Virus record (IMG/VR): IMGVR_UViG_3300035157_000196
Coordinates: 1 to 20,078 of that record
Direction: 5' to 3' (one strand)
DNA from: a virus
DNA length: 20,078 bases
Within the stretch, counting starts at the first letter, position 1. Each line of letters opens with the position of its first letter. Below the pieces are notes generated by a model that saw only the letters and a list, made by a program, of their open reading frames with translations, made no database searches and had not been told where the DNA came from. Position numbers and translations under genes: made by a program. This document shows, piece after piece, positions 8,610 to 14,505 of this stretch.

Positions 8610-8902
8610 TGGCTTATATAGTAGATGCAATATTAGCTTTAGATTCAAAAGCAAGAGTAAAAGTTGTAGGTGAAGATTATGATAAAATTACTTGGTTTGA
8701 CGACAATCCAAATAAAATAACTGTTGATCAAATAAAAACTAAAAAAACAGAGTTAGATAAAGTAGATAAAGCTAATGAATATAAAATGCAAAGAAAAAAA
8801 GAATATCCAACGATAGAAGATCAACTAGATACTATTTATCATAAAGGAATAGATGAGTGGAAAAAAACCATTAAAGCTGTAAAGGATAAATTTCCAAAAT
8901 AA
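8609..8902 (+). CDS. Small phage protein, IEDQLD..YHKGIDEWK family
   Basis: 97 residues, charged and soluble. The N-terminal half (LALDSKARVKVVGEDYDKITWFD) looks like a small alpha/beta fold. The C-terminal half contains the conserved phage motif YPTIEDQLDTIYHKGIDEWK followed by IKAVKDKFPK. This motif is frequent in small proteins next to tail-fibre genes, often the C-terminal half of fibre-assembly helpers. Coupled to the preceding gene by TAATG. A tail-assembly accessory role is inferred from location; no enzymatic motif is visible. Confidence 0.6.
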   Translation: MAYIVDAILALDSKARVKVVGEDYDKITWFDDNPNKITVDQIKTKKTELDKVDKANEYKMQRKKEYPTIEDQLDTIYHKGIDEWKKTIKAVKDKFPK

Positions 8903-8915
8903 AAAGGAGTTAAAT

Positions 8916-9224
8916 ATGTCTATTTATACACATAAAATAGTTAATGATAAAAAAGTAAAGTTAACTGCTGATGAAATCAAAGAACTAGAAGCTAGAGATG
9001 TTGAATGGGCTAAAGGTGAGTATGACAGACTGATGGCTAGTATTCGTGAAGAAAGAACTGAACTTTTAGATAAAACCGAATGGACAGTTAACAATGACAA
9101 TCAATTAACTGATGATAAAAAAACAGAATGGAAAGTTTGGCGTCAGAAGTTAAGAGATATAACCAAAGGTGTTGATACAGTTGATAAAGCAAAAGCTGTA
9201 ACTATGCCAGAGAAACCTAAATAA
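8916..9224 (+). CDS. Phage tail assembly chaperone, Phage_tail_APC-like (copy 2)
   Basis: 102 residues. It contains the Phage_tail_APC signature IREERTELLDKTEW, an acidic N/D stretch, then WKVWRQKLRDITKGV. An extra N-terminal 35 residues (KLTADEIKELEARDVEWAKGEY) forms an amphipathic helix absent from copy 1 at 6188-6406. Ribosome site AAGGAG lies 8 bases before the ATG. The stop overlaps the next ATG. Probably assists folding or attachment of the appendage proteins encoded upstream. Confidence 0.72.
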   Translation: MSIYTHKIVNDKKVKLTADEIKELEARDVEWAKGEYDRLMASIREERTELLDKTEWTVNNDNQLTDDKKTEWKVWRQKLRDITKGVDTVDKAKAVTMPEKPK

Positions 9225-9418
9225 TGTCTAATAAAACTATTCAAAATGTAGCTACTGAATTAGAAGCACACGAAAGAGAATGTGCTGTGTATAGAGATAT
9301 GACAAGATTGCAATTAGATAAATTAGAAGGTAGAATAAAAAGATTAGAAATGTTAATTATGGCATCTACTATATCTACAGTATCGTTTATATTAGTAGTA
9401 GCAATGAAAGTTATATGA
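9224..9418 (+). CDS. Small coiled-coil/membrane protein, XhlA-like holin candidate
   Basis: 64 residues. Residues 5-45 are a charged helix (ATELEAHERECAVY...LQLDKLEGRIKRLEMLIM) with heptad spacing; residues 46-64 are one hydrophobic segment (STISTVSFILVVAMKVI) at the C-terminus. This coiled coil plus single transmembrane layout matches XhlA/hemolysin-type lysis proteins and similar small marine phage proteins. Overlaps its neighbours by one base (TAATG) and four bases (ATGA). It may be a holin or an accessory to the GTA-type holin encoded on the other strand; a virion membrane-anchor role is also possible. Confidence 0.55.
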   Translation: MSNKTIQNVATELEAHERECAVYRDMTRLQLDKLEGRIKRLEMLIMASTISTVSFILVVAMKVI

Positions 9419-9684
9419 GAAAAGAACACAAAAGTAAAACAGGTGGATTAACAGCGGCAGGAAGAAAATATTTTAAACAAAAAGAAGGTGCTAATTTAAA
9501 ACCTCCTGTTAAAAAAGGTAAAAATCCTAGACGAGTTAGTTTTGCGGCAAGGTTTGCAGGAATGAAAGGTCCTATGAAAGATAGTAAAGGCAGACCTACA
9601 AGGAAAGCATTAGCATTAAAAAAATGGGGATTTGGTAGTGTTGCATCTGCGAGAAAATTTGCACAAAATAACAAGAAAGCATAA
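9415..9684 (+). CDS. Basic DUF6321-like phage protein
   Basis: 89 residues, with about a third Lys/Arg and very few acidic residues. Recognisable blocks are GGLTAAGRKYFKQKEGANLKPP, RRVSFAARFAGMKGPMKD and GRPTRKALALKKWGFG, in the order found in the DUF6321 family of small proteins common in cyanophages and pelagiphages. No catalytic motif; the charge suggests binding to DNA or to acidic virion surfaces. Start overlaps the preceding stop as ATGA. Function of the family is not known to me; only the family resemblance is supported. Confidence 0.65.
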   Translation: MRKEHKSKTGGLTAAGRKYFKQKEGANLKPPVKKGKNPRRVSFAARFAGMKGPMKDSKGRPTRKALALKKWGFGSVASARKFAQNNKKA

Positions 9685-9690
9685 TGTTTT

Positions 9691-10155
9691 ATGTTAATAG
9701 ATCCATTAACAGCATTTGCCGCAACAAAAAGTGCCATAGGATTAATTCAACAAGGTATAAAAGTAGGTAAAGACTTAAGTGAATTAGCTAGTCCAATAAT
9801 GAAATGGGCAGATGCAGAAGCTCATATAGATACCCACTCTAGCAATAAAGGTAAAAGTATGTTTGGTAAGTTTAGTAGTATTGAAAAAAATGCTATTGCC
9901 GCACATTTACGCAAAATGGAAATAGAAAAAATGCGTAAAGAATTAAGGGAAATATTTTTATTATATGCACCAGATGGGTTAGTTCAATGGGAAGCGTTAC
10001 AAAAAGAAATAGCACGACAAAGAAAAGCACATAAAGACGCATTAAAAAAACAACAACAAGAAAAACGAAAAAGATTAAATATATTAATGTGGATTGGTGC
10101 TAGTATAATTGTTATAGCATTTGCGATAATAGAATTTTATATATTATTATACTAA
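9691..10155 (+). CDS. Coiled-coil protein with C-terminal membrane anchor
   Basis: 154 residues. The N-terminus MLIDPLTAFAATKSAIGLIQQGIKVGKDL is an Ala/Ile-rich amphipathic helix; residues 65-125 are strongly charged helix with heptads (KMEIEKMRKELREIF, EIARQRKAHKDALKKQQQEKRKR); residues 131-152 are one transmembrane segment ending at the C-terminus. Similar MIDP(L/I)xAF proteins occur at the end of structural modules in marine phages, without an assigned role. The last nine bases overlap the 3' end of the convergent phosphoesterase gene, and no terminator separates them. Candidate virion membrane-contact protein or spanin-like lysis factor; uncertain. Confidence 0.6.
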   Translation: MLIDPLTAFAATKSAIGLIQQGIKVGKDLSELASPIMKWADAEAHIDTHSSNKGKSMFGKFSSIEKNAIAAHLRKMEIEKMRKELREIFLLYAPDGLVQWEALQKEIARQRKAHKDALKKQQQEKRKRLNILMWIGASIIVIAFAIIEFYILLY

Positions 10156-10845
10156 TTTTTTAATCCATTTACCTTTATTATTTAATATCATAGGTAATAA
10201 TTTAGGTACGCCATCTATAATAATTCCACAACCAATAATAAATCTTGTTCTAAAATTTTTAGCGTATGCAAACGCCATACTTTTTTGGTTTATTAAACAA
10301 CCTACATTCATAGCAAAAAATAAATTGTCTGGATTTGCCCACCATTGTATTAAAAATTTTGTATGGTAATGTCCTTGTACTGCTGACATTCCCATAGTTT
10401 GTGATACTTTTAAAATATCTGTTGCTCTTCCGTGTGTAAAAAAACATTTTTGTTTGTTAGACATTTCTAGTGTTAAATCATCTACCCATTCCCATTTTTT
10501 TGTACCAAGAAAATCTCCATAATTTTTTAAAAATTCTTTACTCATTCCATATCGTAATGCTCGTCTATATACTAAACTAGAATGATTGCTTTCTACTTCT
10601 ATCATATTAGGAAATATAGACTCTAATTCTTTTACATATTGTTTAGATAATTTTAATTCATCACCTGCTGAAGGTAAATCTGGATTATGTGAATGCATAC
10701 TTATTGCGTGAAAATCTAATAGATCACCAATATTTACAATAAAGTCTGGTTTGTATTGTTTTTTTATTTCTTTTAAAAAATCAAAACTATCCTTATGATG
10801 ATAAGGAATATGTAGGTCGCTTATAACTAATATTCTTTTGTACAT
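10147..10845 (-). CDS. Calcineurin-like metallophosphoesterase
   Basis: 232 residues with the complete dinuclear-metal motif set: SDLH (D10, H12), GDLLD (D41, D44), ESNHSS (N87, H88; the usual GNHE is altered to SNHS), THGR (H138) and GHYH (H159, H161). Such phage enzymes hydrolyse phosphodiesters or phosphomonoesters; candidates are nucleotide salvage, cyclic-nucleotide signals or nucleic-acid ends, none distinguishable here. It is the last gene of the leftward lysis operon. The ATG is only 8 bases from a stem-loop and has no Shine-Dalgarno sequence, suggesting reduced or regulated translation. The family call is firm; the substrate is unknown. Confidence 0.8.
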   Translation of the reverse strand: MYKRILVISDLHIPYHHKDSFDFLKEIKKQYKPDFIVNIGDLLDFHAISMHSHNPDLPSAGDELKLSKQYVKELESIFPNMIEVESNHSSLVYRRALRYGMSKEFLKNYGDFLGTKKWEWVDDLTLEMSNKQKCFFTHGRATDILKVSQTMGMSAVQGHYHTKFLIQWWANPDNLFFAMNVGCLINQKSMAFAYAKNFRTRFIIGCGIIIDGVPKLLPMILNNKGKWIKKLV

Positions 10846-10851
10846 AAAAAG

Positions 10852-10887
10852 TTATCCACAGGTTAAAAGTACCATATTCTGTGGATT
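10852..10887. promoter_or_regulatory. Inverted DnaA-box pair / hairpin between lysozyme and phosphoesterase
   Basis: TTATCCACA (10852-10860) equals the perfect E. coli-type DnaA box; an inverted TGTGGATTA (10880-10888) is one mismatch from it. The arms ATCCACAG (10854-10861) and CTGTGGAT (10879-10886) pair perfectly over 8 bp around a 17-base loop. On the minus strand the hairpin is followed closely by T5, so it could also be a weak terminator between lysozyme and phosphoesterase. Confidence 0.5.
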
Positions 10888-11323
10888 ATGCAAGACTACG
10901 CATTATTTTGGCTAGGGATTCTGCTCTGTTTTTAGTTTGTTTTGCCCATTTTGAATCTAACATTTCATCTGCGGCTTTATTATAATCTTGCCCAGATAAC
11001 GCTTCCCACATTTTTTTAAATTTACTTACACCTGTTTTTCCTAATTGAAATACCATTTCTAATATAATTTCATTTGCTTTATTTTCTAAAACTAAATTAC
11101 CTATTAATTCTTCTGCTTGTTTAGTTGCTTCCATAAAATCTATTTCAAAAACATCATTTAAATAACTATTATCATAACATTTACCATCTTCCCAATTTTC
11201 ATCATCTGTACATAAATGTCCATAACCTACTGTTCGTTTACCTAATGTGTCTTTATAGACATAATTAACAAAACCTTCGTGAGTTTTAATTCGTTCTTTT
11301 ACTTTATCTAAATCGTAAAACAT
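10886..11323 (-). CDS. Endolysin, T4-type lysozyme (GH24)
   Basis: 145 residues, covering the whole GH24 domain (T4 lysozyme is 164). The catalytic triad Glu-Asp-Thr is present with exact T4 spacing: E16 in THEGF, D25 in YKDT, T31 in RTVGYGHL. The C-terminal helical lobe carries MVFQLGKTGVSKFKKMWEAL and the SKWAKQTKNRAESLAKIM motif that closes GH24 domains. It cleaves the MurNAc-GlcNAc bond of peptidoglycan. No signal peptide, so release depends on a holin; the holin gene lies immediately upstream and its stop overlaps this ATG (TAATG at 11325-11321 on the minus strand). Confidence 0.92.
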   Translation of the reverse strand: MFYDLDKVKERIKTHEGFVNYVYKDTLGKRTVGYGHLCTDDENWEDGKCYDNSYLNDVFEIDFMEATKQAEELIGNLVLENKANEIILEMVFQLGKTGVSKFKKMWEALSGQDYNKAADEMLDSKWAKQTKNRAESLAKIMRSLA

Positions 11324-11691
11324 TACTTTCTAAATTGTGCTATACTTTTTAAGCCAAAAGATCCACCAATAGATGCAAGAATTCCCCAACTGATCCATTC
11401 TGGACAATCGTTTTTAAGAAAAATAAATCCTTGTTTCATATAAGGTTGTAATGCAGGTATAAAAGATGCTAAAATTATAGCAATAAAGGTAAGTGTCCAT
11501 GCTTCGTCTTTCCACGAATTATCAGATGCGGACATTGCTTTTTCTTCCCAAGTGCCATCTGATTCTATTTGTTTTTTTGTAGCTTGTAATTTAGTAAGTT
11601 CTACTTGCGTTTTAAGTTTAGCTTTTTCTTGTTTTCCTTGAATCCAAGTGGATGCTAATTTAGCAACAGGTCCTATTATTGCTTGAAACAT
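11323..11691 (-). CDS. Holin, GTA-type 3TM family
   Basis: 122 residues. A basic amphipathic N-terminus (IIGPVAKLASTWIQGKQEKAK) is followed by a linker ending SWKDEAWTL, a hydrophobic segment at about 66-86 (FIAIILASFIPALQP), and a second at about 99-117 (ISWGILASIGGSFGLKSI). The W-DE at the membrane entry, P-W near 97-99 and GSFGLKS are hallmarks of holins named for gene-transfer-agent release. It would form lesions letting the lysozyme reach the periplasm. Directly upstream of and overlapping the lysozyme gene, it forms a classical holin-endolysin pair. Confidence 0.8.
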   Translation of the reverse strand: MFQAIIGPVAKLASTWIQGKQEKAKLKTQVELTKLQATKKQIESDGTWEEKAMSASDNSWKDEAWTLTFIAIILASFIPALQPYMKQGFIFLKNDCPEWISWGILASIGGSFGLKSIAQFRK

Positions 11692-11717
11692 AATTTCGCC
11701 AATCTGCGTAACTTATA

Positions 11718-11825
11718 TTACCAGACATTCCATAATATAAGAAGTAACAAAGTAATTTCTACCCAATTATAAATAGTCCAATTACTTACAACTTCTTCAA
11801 TTTTATCTTTAATTTTATCCCACAT
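11718..11825 (-). CDS. 35-residue single-pass membrane ORF upstream of holin
   Basis: Reads MWDKIKDKIEEVVSNW..., an amphipathic charged helix of 15 residues, then a hydrophobic segment WVEITLLLLILWNVW to the stop. It lies 26 bases upstream of the holin, on the same strand, filling an otherwise empty gap. The shape is that of a tiny antiholin or membrane lysis modulator. Against it: no strong ribosome site, and the length is small. The start codon sits inside the 11-base palindrome CACATAATGTG (11821-11831). Confidence 0.45.
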   Translation of the reverse strand: MWDKIKDKIEEVVSNWTIYNWVEITLLLLILWNVW

Positions 11826-11871
11826 AATGTGTATGTTAGACTAGATCGTGGGCAAATCAAGTGTATTTTAG

Positions 11872-12777
11872 TTAAGTGCCTACACCCATATAATGACTAC
11901 AAAACTGATTAACTTTGCAGTAATTTTTACATCTAACATCTTCTCCTGCTCTATGCACAATAGCACAACCTTTATTTTCTATCATATTTTTATCTTTTAA
12001 ATATTGTAATGCATCTTCTCTGGTAGGCAATAATCGTAATGCAGTTTTTCTACCATCTTTAATAACTGCGTATTGATCTTCTTTTCTCCAACGCTCCTCT
12101 GCGGTGCATAATGGAAGTTTATCTGCAGTTTCAGAATCTTGATGTAATTTAATTCGCTCTCTAATAAAATCCTCTTGTTCTTGATCTGTCCATTTTCTAA
12201 TAGGAATAGTCATAGCTTGTTTCTTTGGGTATCTATCATCTTTTTCTACTCTGTTAATAGACCAATCTCTTAACACCGCAACAATAGACAAATCTTTTAC
12301 TTGTATATTTTTACTACCAACAGTTAATTCATTTTGGTTTTTTCTACATAAAAAATCTAATACATTTAATTGTTGCTCCCATTCTGGTTTGCCACTTTCT
12401 GACGAACTAATAGCGGAATATGCAGAGGTGGTTTTAAAATCAATAAGATTACCCTCGCCTGTAAGCAAATCAAATGTGCCAGAAATTTTCCACCCATTTG
12501 TAATATCATCATCTTTATAGAACAAAGTTTTTTCTGCTATATCTGTTCTTCGTGCAGATCGCTCAATAATATGATGTACTGATTGTCCAAGTAATGACCA
12601 TATTCTATCTGACACATCTTCTTCTAATAAATCCCAATTCCGTTTTTCCAAAATTCTTATTCTAGGTGGTGTAATTATGCGTGTTGCAGATATATCTGAC
12701 TTTGACGCATCATAAGGATCGTTTTCTACTGCTCTGACTAAACAGGCAGGTAAGTTTGAATGATTAGTTATTTTCAC
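11872..12777 (-). CDS. Cas4/RecB-like PD-(D/E)XK nuclease with Fe-S cysteines
   Basis: 301 residues, starting at GTG (12775-12777), supported by GGAG seven bases upstream. PD-(D/E)XK core: SVHHIIE (H68/H69), GTFD (D103), then LIDFKTTS (D113, K115) and EWEQQLNVL (Q135/Q136). Four cysteines could hold a 4Fe-4S cluster as in Cas4 and AddB: C283, C287 and C293 (C-x3-C-x5-C) plus either C12 or C224. Such phage enzymes act as 5'-3' or 3'-5' DNA exonucleases in recombination and replication. It is transcribed after the SSB-like gene, fitting a recombination module. No Cas1/Cas2 or repeat array is nearby, so a CRISPR role is not supported. Confidence 0.75.
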   Translation of the reverse strand: MKITNHSNLPACLVRAVENDPYDASKSDISATRIITPPRIRILEKRNWDLLEEDVSDRIWSLLGQSVHHIIERSARRTDIAEKTLFYKDDDITNGWKISGTFDLLTGEGNLIDFKTTSAYSAISSSESGKPEWEQQLNVLDFLCRKNQNELTVGSKNIQVKDLSIVAVLRDWSINRVEKDDRYPKKQAMTIPIRKWTDQEQEDFIRERIKLHQDSETADKLPLCTAEERWRKEDQYAVIKDGRKTALRLLPTREDALQYLKDKNMIENKGCAIVHRAGEDVRCKNYCKVNQFCSHYMGVGT

Positions 12778-12979
12778 GATACAACTCCATTAGTGGTTTG
12801 TTTACTTCAAATTCTGTATAATTATCACATTTAACTGCAATAAGTTTTGTTGGCTTATCTTTATACTCTTCGTACAATTTTTCTACTGCGGATTCACAAG
12901 AGTATGGCGTAAGTTTATAATGTTCGTGCAATTTATCATTATACTCTACCCAAATAGTCAAGATTATGTATTCTAACAT
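12764..12979 (-). CDS. Hypothetical small protein (71 aa)
   Basis: 71 residues: a beta strand start (MLEYIILTIWVEYND), then a helix (SCESAVEKLYEEYKDKP), a strand (TKLIAVKCDNYTEFEV) and a short helix. This strand-helix-strand layout with two Cys is common in small early phage proteins. It overlaps the nuclease gene by 14 bases downstream and the 49-residue ORF upstream (TAATG), so it is coupled in the SSB-nuclease operon. No family recognised. Confidence 0.6.
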   Translation of the reverse strand: MLEYIILTIWVEYNDKLHEHYKLTPYSCESAVEKLYEEYKDKPTKLIAVKCDNYTEFEVNKPLMELYRENN

Positions 12980-13128
12980 TACTTATCCAATACCTTATAA
13001 TATTTTCTATATTCTTCTGGCACAAAAATATCTCTGCCGTGATGGTCTTTTACTATTGTGCCACGAAGATCCACAATATATCCGTCTTTATTTATGTATT
13101 CTATCATTCCGTCTTTAAAATGGTACAT
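12979..13128 (-). CDS. Small ORF (49 aa) between SSB-like and 71-aa genes
   Basis: Begins MYHFKDGMIEYINKDGYIVD and ends EEYRKYYKVLDK. The ATG lies inside the end of the SSB-like gene (14-base overlap) and its stop overlaps the next ATG as TAATG, filling the gap exactly between two coupled genes. Two DG(M/Y)I repeats and a DLRGTIVKDHHGRDIFVP stretch suggest a small beta barrel. No recognised family; the tight fit is the main support. Confidence 0.6.
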   Translation of the reverse strand: MYHFKDGMIEYINKDGYIVDLRGTIVKDHHGRDIFVPEEYRKYYKVLDK

Positions 13129-13678
13129 TACCACTACTTTCTTCTTCTTTAGTTAATTCACTTGATCTTAAAATAATGTTTCTAATACCCTCTCTAATTT
13201 GATTGAATACTTCCTTATTACCCTTTTGATAATCTTCTATACTAAATAATTTAGACTTATGATACTGTTGGTTTATATCATCTTTAAGTGGCATAATGCT
13301 TACAATATGTTGCTTACCATTATCTTTTTCCATTATCTGTATTTGACAAGTTTCACCCAACATATCGCCTAAATTAAATTGCTTTTTCTCTTGAGCAGAA
13401 AATGGCTTACCTCTCCACGAAGTTAAATCTTTAGATAGATTTGATTTTTCGTAAAATGATACATTATAAAATTTGCTTATAGTTAGTGGGTCGTTATCAT
13501 TATTAGTATGTTCTGGAACTTCCCATTCAAACAATACTTGTCGTTTCCAAGATGTTTCTCCTTGCCAATTATTTTCCTGTGTACCTAAATCTATTACACT
13601 AATACATCTAGCTTTTTGAACACCAAGTGGAATTGTTGGATATTTTGGTTTACTATCTTCTGACATTACTAAACTCAT
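13115..13678 (-). CDS. Phage single-stranded DNA-binding-like protein
   Basis: 187 residues. The pattern IPLGVQKARCISVIDLGTQ, SWKRQVLFEWEVP, YNVSFYEKSNLSKDLTSWRGKPF and FNLGDMLGETCQIQI is that of a phage family taken to be an OB-fold ssDNA-binding protein. The C-terminus is acidic and ends SSGNVPF, resembling the (D)DIPF tip by which SSBs recruit partners. A strong ribosome site (TAAGGAG) and a near-consensus promoter precede it. First gene of the leftward operon and the immediate target of the divergent switch. Role: coating ssDNA in replication and recombination with the Cas4-like nuclease downstream. A family-level similarity call, not proven. Confidence 0.7.
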   Translation of the reverse strand: MSLVMSEDSKPKYPTIPLGVQKARCISVIDLGTQENNWQGETSWKRQVLFEWEVPEHTNNDNDPLTISKFYNVSFYEKSNLSKDLTSWRGKPFSAQEKKQFNLGDMLGETCQIQIMEKDNGKQHIVSIMPLKDDINQQYHKSKLFSIEDYQKGNKEVFNQIREGIRNIILRSSELTKEEESSGNVPF

Positions 13679-13713
13679 AATTTTCTCCTTATATTTAAGT
13701 TTTACTTTGGTTA

Positions 13714-13741
13714 AGTATAACTTTATTAATTATATAGTCAA
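13714..13741 (-). promoter_or_regulatory. Leftward promoter for SSB-nuclease-lysis operon
   Basis: On the minus strand TTGACT (13741-13736) and TATACT (13719-13714) are separated by 16 bases, each a 5/6 match to sigma70 consensus. The predicted start leaves a leader of about 30 bases with TAAGGAG before the ATG at 13678. Confidence 0.65.
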
Positions 13742-13753
13742 CTAAATATTGAC
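13737..13753. promoter_or_regulatory. 17-bp inverted repeat shared by both divergent -35 boxes (candidate operator)
   Basis: GTCAA-N7-TTGAC at 13737-13753. The left arm is part of the leftward -35 box and the right arm part of the rightward -35 box, so a repressor bound here would cover both promoters. A second near-palindrome, TTGACATATGTTAA (13749-13762), overlaps it; all but one of its base pairs match. The 17-bp length is like lambdoid operators. Confidence 0.5.
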
Positions 13754-13777
13754 ATATGTTAATTTTTTTTATAGATT
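13749..13777 (+). promoter_or_regulatory. Rightward promoter for repressor gene, leaderless
   Basis: Perfect TTGACA (13749-13754), 17-base spacer, TAGATT (13772-13777, 4/6). The expected start coincides with the ATG at 13784; there is no Shine-Dalgarno sequence. This resembles leaderless cI transcription from lambda PRM. Confidence 0.55.
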
Positions 13778-13783
13778 TACAAT

Positions 13784-13984
13784 ATGATTAATAAATACGA
13801 TCTAGCAATACAACGAAAAAAAGAAATTGTAGCCAAGTATGGCGGTAAAAACTTATCTGAAAAATTAAATATATCTCACCCTGCAGTTTCTAAATGGGAA
13901 GTCATACCACAATTAAGGGCGTACCAGATTGCAAGTTTTGGTGATTACAAATTAGAATATATTAGACCAGATTTAAGTTTTTAA
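13784..13984 (+). CDS. Cro/YdaS-like helix-turn-helix repressor
   Basis: 66 residues. Residues 14-42 give a helix-turn-helix: EIVAKYGGKNLSEKLNISHPAVSKW, with LSEKL as helix 2, NISH as the turn and PAVSKWE as recognition helix, followed by IPQLRAYQIA. This is the pattern of Cro/YdaS one-domain regulators. It probably binds the inverted repeats in the 105-bp divergent region and regulates its own promoter and the SSB operon. The only neighbour on its strand is the 70-residue gene one base downstream. No integrase or CI protease-sensitive domain is visible, so lysogeny cannot be claimed. Confidence 0.72.
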   Translation: MINKYDLAIQRKKEIVAKYGGKNLSEKLNISHPAVSKWEVIPQLRAYQIASFGDYKLEYIRPDLSF

Positions 13985-13985
13985 A

Positions 13986-14198
13986 ATGAAAACTTTATTT
14001 GTTGTTGTTGCCTTGTTGACATATCCAAAAGAACAAGCGGTAGTTTTTCACAACTTATATGATAATTGTAAAGTCGCAATACACGAATTAAAACAAAAAT
14101 ATGAATTTGAATGGTATGTGTGTATAACTGAACTACATTGGAGAAAATGGCATAAAGATAAGACCGCTGGAGAGTGGTTGAAGTGGTTTAAGGATTGA
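13986..14198 (+). CDS. Hypothetical small secreted or membrane-associated protein (70 aa)
   Basis: 70 residues beginning MKTLFVVVALLTYPKEQ: a Lys, then a 10-residue hydrophobic stretch that could be a short signal or weak anchor. Two cysteines (C28, C46) and many Trp (EFEWYVC, ELHWRKWHK, GEWLKWFKD) follow. It starts one base after the repressor stop, so the two are co-transcribed. The pairing with a repressor gene could mean an exclusion or toxin-like function, but nothing in the sequence proves it. Its 3' end overlaps the convergent Ref-like gene by 11 bases. Confidence 0.55.
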   Translation: MKTLFVVVALLTYPKEQAVVFHNLYDNCKVAIHELKQKYEFEWYVCITELHWRKWHKDKTAGEWLKWFKD

Positions 14199-14505
14199 TA
14201 CTACCCAAAAGATTTAAAACCTCCTCTAGGAGCTTTATTTGGCTACCAAAACGATTTTCAAATTTTTTAGGAGAATAATGATAACTTTCGTTAGAATTTC
14301 TATGATGATTAGGGCATAAAGGTAAAACTAGCATATGGCTAGACCTTTTTCCCATACCTGTTTTATTTCTTATGTGATGAATTTCTGCAGGCGAATCATA
14401 AATTCCTAATTTACGACAGGCAATGCAACCTAAACTAACAACTTTATCCATATGTCGTTGTTCTTTTAATGTGGGTTTTTTACGCACCATATTTTTTTCG
14501 TTCAC
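14188..14505 (-). CDS. Ref-like (RecA-dependent nuclease family) HNH endonuclease
   Basis: 105 residues from GTG (14505); an ATG at 14490 is the alternative start. Zinc/HNH residues: GCIAC (C27, C30), AEIHHIR (H43, H44), LPLCPNHHR (C64, H67, H68), with GMGKRSSHM between. The order LGCIAC-spacer-AEIHHI-GMGKR-PLC..HHR, then FENRFGS.IKLLEE, matches the Ref family of P1, whose member cuts DNA within RecA-formed D-loops. In a replication-recombination operon it may resolve or process recombination intermediates. Overlaps the upstream coiled-coil gene by 26 bases. Confidence 0.75.
   Translation of the reverse strand: MNEKNMVRKKPTLKEQRHMDKVVSLGCIACRKLGIYDSPAEIHHIRNKTGMGKRSSHMLVLPLCPNHHRNSNESYHYSPKKFENRFGSQIKLLEEVLNLLGSINP

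Noticed and set aside
11872-12777. CRISPR adaptation module suggested by the Cas4-like gene
   Set aside because: No Cas1, Cas2 or spaced direct repeats nearby; an SSB-nuclease pair is ordinary phage recombination context.
13784-14198. Toxin-antitoxin pair (HTH protein plus 70-aa protein)
   Set aside because: The HTH gene is better explained as the repressor of the divergent promoters; the 70-aa protein shows no toxin fold or motif.
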